Below are positions 57,440 to 64,000 of a DNA stretch of 64,000 nucleotides, in pieces. The notes beneath the pieces were generated by a model. It was given only the letters and a program-made list of their open reading frames with translations, ran no database searches and had not been told where the DNA came from. The DNA comes from Acanthochromis polyacanthus (lineage: Eukaryota; Chordata; Actinopteri; Pomacentridae), in contig NC_067120.1 of assembly GCF_021347895.1 (NCBI RefSeq), positions 22,615,361-22,679,360 of the forward strand, read 5' to 3'. A program made the translations under genes and the position numbers. Numbering within the stretch: the stretch's first letter is position 1; the number at the start of each line of letters is the position of its first letter.

Positions 57440-60022
57440 AGGTACTTTGTTGCTGTGGTGCCATCCTGGGACCCGTAACATACACATTCTGATACCTTTT
57501 TTGCAGTGTGTGGTGTATGTACAATGGACTTGTGCAGTTATGTAACACCGATGAGGGCAGGAATGCAACGGAAAGTAAAGCTGCTGATTTAACATAGAAA
57601 ACTGAACAAAAGCACTTTGTTATGTGGCTTCCAACAAAGTTTCATGTCGCTGTCAGCAGACATGCATTGTTGTTACAAAGTGACAGACTCACAGCTCAAG
57701 CAACTTAGATTATTTTTCTGGACCCTTAATAGTGGGAAAACCACTGATGCTGACATTTCCTCGGATGACAACAACAGCACAACGTGCATTTGCTTTTCAA
57801 CTTTCAGATAGAGTCTCTTTCTTGTGAGATGAAAGCAGCATGACTGGACCAGAACCCATCAAGAGATCCAGATAAGATCCAGCAGGAGATAAGTCAGACT
57901 GAGCCCTTCATACAAGACACAAAGAAGAGAAAAGCTTTAGTTTTGAATGCTTCTCTTTGAAATACTGCAGAATAAAATGACATTTGAATAACAGTTATCT
58001 GCATCTTTGAGAGAGCTGGATTGTGAAGCCAGTTTTTAATCATGCCTCTTTGTTAAAATCGCCTCAGTGGTGTGAATGCTCAAAACAGCAAGCTCCCTGT
58101 ATAAAAAGACACATGTCATAAATAAAACAGCATTCTGATGATGTGTTATTTAAAGTAATGGGAACGAAACTGCTCAATGGGAAGATAAGATGAGAGGGCC
58201 TCTGTTTGTGATGGAGTCCTCCAATCAATTAAGTGGATAAGATGCAAATGATTACTCTAACAGAGTGGCAACTTAATTGAAACATAGATTTCTGGCAATT
58301 ACATTAATTACTTCATTTAATTTACAGTGGTTTGTTGCAGACAGTGCATTACCATCACGGCCAAAAGGAATGGTGGACACGGTGAGGTGACGTAAAGATG
58401 ATATTTATCTTCTCTGGCGATGTCAACGACAAAGAATTTCAACTGTTCCTAGCTGTCAGCTGAAAGCCACGTTGGTGGGACAGGTGTTGGTTTAGACGAA
58501 GCCCCCTTAAAGTCATAACAAGAAGTTTTTAAGGTCTACTTTTGCAATACATTCCTTCAAATCCATACGAACAGTGTGTTGGTTCAGTCCAGCTGTGATA
58601 CTCTGCCAGTTTAGAGAAGCAGTCTGGAGAGGTAAAGGAGAGATGATGCGACACTTTATGTGATGCATTTATTGCTCATTATTCATTTTAAAAGGCCGAT
58701 TCCCGACAGTATCCAGCTCCTGGCTGTCAGCAGCTGCAGCTGCTCTGCCTGGCTGTGACGCTGAAGCTGTGACTGGATATGGTTATTGCTTGGACTTTGG
58801 CTGCTGCTGTTGAATCTGTGGTGCTATGTTTATTTTTTATTTAGGAGTTCAGGGATATTGTAGCTTCGGTAGATACTCAGCCAACAAAATCACCCTTGCA
58901 CCCACACTGCTGCTGCACGTTTGCAGCGTTAGTCTAGAACCACGAAAAACAAATATGTCACAGCCATATTGCTAACAGTGGCTACAGTCACAGCTGAGGC
59001 TGACTGACTCTCTCTGTAGCAACAACTGTATGAGCTGAAGCCTATATGATACAGCATCACATAGCCATAGACCGCCGCTGGTGGTGACTACAGAGAGCCA
59101 GTGCACAGTCAGCTGTGGCTGCTCAGATATTAGTCTGCACCATTGCATTAAGAAAGAAAATGAGAGGAGCTGGTTCAGCAGCTCTCGCTCTAACTGCTGC
59201 CGAGACACACCGTATGACGGCAGCCTTGGGATGACACAGCTGTCACTAGGGCTGCAGCCATTGTTACGAATATGGTTGAAGTCTGAACAATAACTATATA
59301 TCCAGCCACAACAGGAAAAGCAGCTGCAGCTGTGCTCACAACCAGCAACTGGGTAATGTCCGAGATCAACCTCTAACAATGAAAAATCAGCAATAAAGGC
59401 ATCAAGTGGTCATATCATCTCTCCTTTCTATAGTATGTAGGTCTTAGCAGTAAACTGGTGAACAGGTGGACCGGCACACTAACTGCGTGTACATAATGCA
59501 AAATGACTATCCATCCACCTGGCACCGTCTTGTTTCTTGGGTGGATTTCTGTAGGCCTTTGTATGGGGAGGTGGCATCTGTAGGCCCAGCTCCGGCTGTT
59601 TTGAGAGTCTCTCCCGAACCTCAGCTGCCAGTCATCTCAGCAAATGAGTCTGGAACATATACAGTCTATGGTAGAAACTCAGACATCCAACCACTCAGTG
59701 TCATCCATTTTGTTCACATAGATTTGTATACTATGCGCTATTACTTCCCCATATTTTCCAAAGCTTTAGATTTATCAGTTTCTTGGAGGAAGGAAAACTA
59801 AAAGTCCATTTTCAATTTTTCTGTTTGCCTTCCTACAGCAACCCATCTGAAGAAGTGTAAAGATTATGTCTTTAAAAGAAAATGCTATTTGAAATACAAT
59901 CTTAAGTTATAAATATACATAAATACATTTACTGTGTTATTCTTTGCATTGCTACAGATCTTGAATGAGACTAAATGAAGCAGACTAACTGTATTGCTTG
60001 GGTGCATATTTCTGTACTTTGG
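57440..60022. other. No gene; candidate regulatory block 58190-58345
   Basis: 58190-58345 contains an octamer atgcaaat (58242-58249), 'ccaatcaattaag' and a run of attaatta-type homeodomain sites in unique-looking DNA. 58700-59380 is rich in cagctg/cagctgtg; a 135-codon minus-strand frame (58972-59379) there lacks any domain. Confidence 0.4.
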
Positions 60023-60027
60023 AGTAT

Positions 60028-60572
60028 TGTCACGAATGGAGGAGGTAGAACCCAGGCGCAGATACCAACAGGAGTAGTGGTGAAAAATAGGGTTTATTTA
60101 ACCAAAATCCAAAAGCAGCAAAACAACACAAGGGACACGTACTCACAAACAGTGTAAATCCTCTACAGGAAGGAACCAGCTCCGGCAAGTCCAAAAGTAC
60201 AAACTCCTAAAAGGGTTGAGTCCTCAAAAGAAAAACCAATGTAGTCCAAAGGCAGTAGGGTCCAGGAGGGGAAATCTGCAAAAAAACAGAAAAAGTGAGG
60301 GGAAACCCATAAAAGAGACAGTCAGAACTGTGACTCTCCCACACACAAAGAGGAGAGCAGAGGATATTTAAACTGAAAGGGGAAGGCAGGTGAATAGAGT
60401 TGGGCTGATTGCTCCTCAGCTGAGTCTAATGACACAATTAGCTGTCCTGCAGCAGGCGATCAGCTGGGAGCGAGAAAAGGAAACAGGGAAACAAAAACCA
60501 GGCAGGAGCTGCAACAGCATCCTGACAGAGGCAGGAACAAAACCCAGTCAGAAGCTGGACGGCTTCCTGACA
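60028..60572 (-). mobile_element. Solo LTR, 545 bp, probably Gypsy-type
   Basis: It begins TGTCACG and ends CTGACA (TG...CA), flanked by the 5-bp duplication AGTAT at 60023-60027 and 60573-60577. On the minus strand a TATA-like tttaaatatcc near 60365-60375 precedes an AATAAA near 60091-60097, giving U3-R-U5 order, so the sense strand is minus. No internal gag or pol region lies on either side, hence a solo LTR left by recombination. Gypsy assignment is from remembered fish LTRs. Confidence 0.85.
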
Positions 60573-60577
60573 AGTAT

Positions 60578-61869
60578 AGAAGTAAATTAGACCAAGAGTC
60601 AAAATGCAGGTGAATTTCTGGCCTCCTTTAAAACTTTGTGTGGTGGAAAAAGTACAAGCATCAGTTTGTTCTAAATAATGTGCTAATCAGCTCAGAGTGA
60701 TTTTTCAATTCCTTGTGACAATTCTTTATTAGACAGTACTTTCACAGATGCCTGCGGCCCTGTTTTGTCCACCTTGATGCTCTTAGCACTGTTTACCATC
60801 TGAAGGTAAAAAAGACCCATATGGCCAATCCCTAAGGTTGATGAATCCCATCTCTATAGATTTCTATATCAATGTGTTTCTGTCAGTTTGTACAGTTGGG
60901 CCATTTCACTGCTCCATAAGCATGAAAGCACCCCTGTACTTAGGCAACTCAGCTCCCTAACACCGTCCAATCACAGGCCAGCCGAGAGGAACCAGAGCAA
61001 AGTGGATGTCAGCATGCCTCCGTGATGATGGATGGCCCTCACTAGAGAGATGATGGATGACCAGTTTGTTTTATATCATGCAGAATGAGTTACTATGGCA
61101 ATACGGCTGCTCCAGTGACCTCTGGTTGACCTGAACCAAAAGGAGAAGTCAGCTATGACTTTGACTGCCTCCTGGATGACAGATATGGCTATGCTGTCTA
61201 GACATATATTCAGATTTGACTGAGGAAATTTTTTTTAATGAAAATATTAAAAATGTATCTAATTCTGTCATTTTCCTCTGGCTTGTTAAACTACAACCAC
61301 TTGTAATTGATTGCTAATATTAGTTTCTTTTCTTCTCAGCCTAAAAAATCCAATAAGCTGTGCTAATTGAACACAAAGGAAGTAATTAAAAAGTCCCACT
61401 ATCTGCAGTGGACAGATTGTGCTTCTCACTAAGATGTGTGATAAATACGGAGAATGTGACTTTTATTTCCGTTTCAAACTGTTATATTCTGTCTTTGTCC
61501 CAGTAAAATTGCATTCCTTACACGATCATGACAAATTAAATACAGTGAACAATGTAACAAAAATGTGGCAAAGGTTCAGTTATTATTTTTTAGATGATAT
61601 ATTTTGAATGTGTGAATAATGGCATTAATTTTAACACGTAATGGCTTCAAACTGAGCACAACCCCATCTCAGTAAAGCAGTTTATTAAGTGATTGTTTCA
61701 TCTGAGAAAATGGAAAAACCTCAGCTTTTACAATCCGCCTGCAGATTTTAAACTTTTCTGGGTGTTTTTTGTGTATTTCCAGAAGACGTTGTTGTGCAGT
61801 AGCTACAAATAATTACAGCTGGGTATTTTCCATTCAGTCCCTAAAGTGACAGACTTGACTCTTTTGTTA
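60578..61869. other. No gene recognised
   Basis: AT-rich; no structure beyond short ATGG-type runs near 61023-61060. Confidence 0.55.
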
Positions 61870-62130
61870 CTTCTATAAAAACTGATATGATACCTGCCAT
61901 TCGGGTTCCCTGTGGTGTATGGCACTGGGATGTTGGTAATGGTTCATTTGAGCTCTGTTGATGGGCCTTCCATGTATGTGACTGTTCTGATGCATCCTAC
62001 AGATGCTTGATGAAATTGGAATCCTGGGAGTTGAGGCTGGGTCAGCACGTCGGTGTCTTTGTTTTGTTCCTGTGCAGTCTTTGCTGTGTGGTGGGACACA
62101 TTGTCCTGTTGGGGGAGGCTGATGCCATCC
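61870..62130 (-). pseudogene. Tc1-like transposase relic (decayed)
   Basis: The minus strand gives QQDNVSHHTAKTAQE followed by a decayed VLTQP segment, which matches the QQDNxPxHTAK...EW and VLxWPPxSPDLNP region holding the second aspartate of Tc1 transposases. The rest aligns only loosely with a family I recall, and stops are frequent. Probably the same family as 41400-41610. Confidence 0.6.
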
Positions 62131-64000
62131 GGGAGGGTCTGGTAATCACGTGCTTAAACCTGATTGTACTAGTATATAGAGATGGATGAACCCTCTGTGA
62201 CATCACACATAGGTTTCCTGAATAGCAGTTCTGAAGTTCATCATGGTTGCTCTAGCCATCAACATCTGGCCAGTGCCTGTCTCCTCCTAGCTCCCACCTA
62301 ATCCAAAAATGAGCAAAGAGGTGAAGTGTGAATGTTGCTGATGTGGGTCATGCAAACATCTCTGCAGCATTATGGACTGCACCCAAATGTCAGTCAACGT
62401 CACCCAAGACAATTGAAAAAACAACAACAAAACAAATCAGTTTCTCCTGTAAAGTTGAACACTTCAGTGTGGGGATCTATGGCCACTGTTTTGCTTTTAG
62501 AGTTATTCTCAAGTGGATGTTCAAGATATTGCATTTTTTTGTCACTTCCACATTGGCTTTATTTTTCTGGCCATGAAATTGCTGCTTAGTTCACTCAACT
62601 ACTTGCTCACATTGTGATGAAAGCATATTTGTTCTTGAATTAGCTTTTTTTTAACGTGTGTTACTATTATACATATATTGGCCATTTAATTTACTGATTA
62701 ACTGCTGCTCCTTTTCAGGCAACCCAACTTGTATGGGGTGGGACTTGTCACCCTGGCAACCCAGAAATTGGAGATTTCTCAAATAGGTTGTGAAAGGGTC
62801 ATAATTTATCACATATACTGTCCTATTTTCCTGAACATAACGATATAGCTTTGGTGCCTAATCCTAACCAAACAGTAAGTCAAAACACCAGTAAACACCA
62901 GTCTCCTGAGCAAAAGCCCTTTTGCCGTTTTTGTGAATTCAACCAAGTTTCCTACCTCACCATCTGATCAGTATATATAAATGTATGTTAAGTTGGTGAT
63001 TATACTTAATATTTAAAGAGGTATATGGATATGTAAAGCATACAGCCATTGGAAAGACCTTTTACTATTTTACTAACATAATAGAAACACTTTTTCAGAA
63101 ATCTGCTTTATTCGGTTTTTTAACTTGAGTCTGCTGCAATAACCCATTTTCAACATTTTCATTTCAACCACCCCAGGATCAATGGATTGAAGCACAACTC
63201 ATTTTACATCAGGGAAAGTTATAAAGACGACAAGTGGATTTAATCAACTCTTCACACACTTGAGGAGTTTTGTCAGCTTGAACAGCTGTGCCACATATCA
63301 AAGTTACAAAATGACAGGACTGGACCCTAGAAGCACAAGAAACCGGAGGATGTGCAATGAAACGAACAATGGGGCTTTTTCATTTGGTCTGTGGTATGTT
63401 ATTGTTTCACTGGAAACAAAAATTATTGTTCTTATTACTGGCCTGGCCTCAGATGTTTTCTGTGTTTCTGTAATTTTAGTGTTTACTTTAACCTGCTTGG
63501 CGCACAAGATTGATGGTGTTTACTGCATCAACAGGAGTCATGCAATATGAAAAAACTTGGGCTAACCGAAAAGCAGAACAAAGCTCTATCTGTTTAGGCA
63601 GGTATCATTGTACAATTAATGAATCACCCTAAAACCATGTGTTTTGTCAAACCCATTAACTCGAGATAATGAAATTTATTGCCCTGACAGAATTTGTTTC
63701 TTCCTGTTTCACCAGATCAAAATCTGAAATTAGTCTTTCTTCTACAGAGTCCACCATTGGCCCCTTTATAGGTAAATACTGAAGTGTGAATTGTGTGGAA
63801 GAACATAAGAAAATAAGTTATTGCAAAAACAACTATTTCACTGAGAGTTTTACCAGCAAACATTTATCTTCTAACTGTGAGACGTAATAATGGACTTTTA
63901 ACGTATATTATAACTTGGAGACATTTTCTGAAAGAATAAAAGGACGAAAAAAACCACTGAAAATGAGACAGATTGCAATAACAAGAAATCACTTCATATC
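62131..64000. other. No gene recognised
   Basis: 62131-62430 may be further decayed transposon. Beyond that, AT-rich DNA to the window end; the 96-codon frame at 63260-63550 has no recognisable domain. Confidence 0.5.

Noticed and set aside
58972..59379. 135-codon minus-strand open frame
   Set aside because: Low-complexity Cys/Leu/Ser composition arises from cagctg-rich DNA; no family recognised.
1..64000. A novel defence, CRISPR, viral or biosynthetic system
   Set aside because: I found no clustered coding genes, no CRISPR-type array, no viral genes and no rRNA. Content is teleost intergenic or intronic DNA with transposons.

Overview
The window looks like teleost (probably percomorph) nuclear DNA. 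It is AT-rich, has no dense gene arrangement, and is littered with fish-type repeats: Tc1/mariner, hAT, PIF/Harbinger and piggyBac-like elements, a SINE-like repeat with a tRNA-type promoter, LINE tails ending in (AATTC)n, a solo LTR, and GT, TA and GA microsatellites. I recognise no complete host protein-coding gene. The only long protein-coding signal I can name is a Tc1 transposase carrying two lesions. Species-level placement is not possible from sequence alone. Several repeat families were recognised from memory of fish genomes, and those calls are marked as such.

Layout. 0-12 kb holds short non-autonomous elements (131-354, 4247-4793, 8583-8947, 9982-10747), a rearranged dispersed repeat (7196-7482) and one possible unidentified minus-strand exon near 3.5-3.7 kb. 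12-16 kb is single-copy-looking DNA with a GC-rich promoter-like block at 15.5-15.9 kb. There, CCAAT and GC-box motifs and consensus splice sites point to a minus-strand transcript whose first two exons would be at about 15479-15650 and 14813-14937. 19.6-28.9 kb is a graveyard of stacked transposons: a Tc1 relic, a SINE, a hAT element with a GT microsatellite, a Tc1 MITE inside another repeat, a mariner relic, and a hAT MITE carrying telomere-like units. 29-34.9 kb is mostly featureless apart from one piggyBac-like element. A CpG-rich, promoter-like block with two strong minus-strand splice donors lies at 34.9-35.6 kb.

38.8-47.9 kb holds a hAT relic with BED-finger remnants, further copies of the dispersed repeat, Tc1 relics, and the best-preserved element: a 1635-bp Tc1 with symmetric 213-bp terminal inverted repeats sitting inside a piggyBac-like MITE. 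49.6-54.7 kb holds a SINE inserted in an (AATTC)n tail, a hAT MITE with a perfect 8-bp target duplication and an internal tRNA-like segment, and more MITEs. 56.5-57.4 kb has a third promoter-like block and an unexplained 70-bp direct duplication (69/70 identical, 783 bp apart). 60.0-60.6 kb is a solo LTR with a 5-bp target duplication.

How it fits together. The window is best read as an intergenic or long-intron region. The two minus-strand promoter-like blocks could be alternative starts of one long gene, with several homeodomain/POU-motif-rich single-copy blocks as candidate regulatory elements; this is inference. I found no new defence, toxin, viral or biosynthetic system. The most interesting content is the nested transposon history, which gives internal empty-site comparisons, and the unassigned promoter and exon signals.
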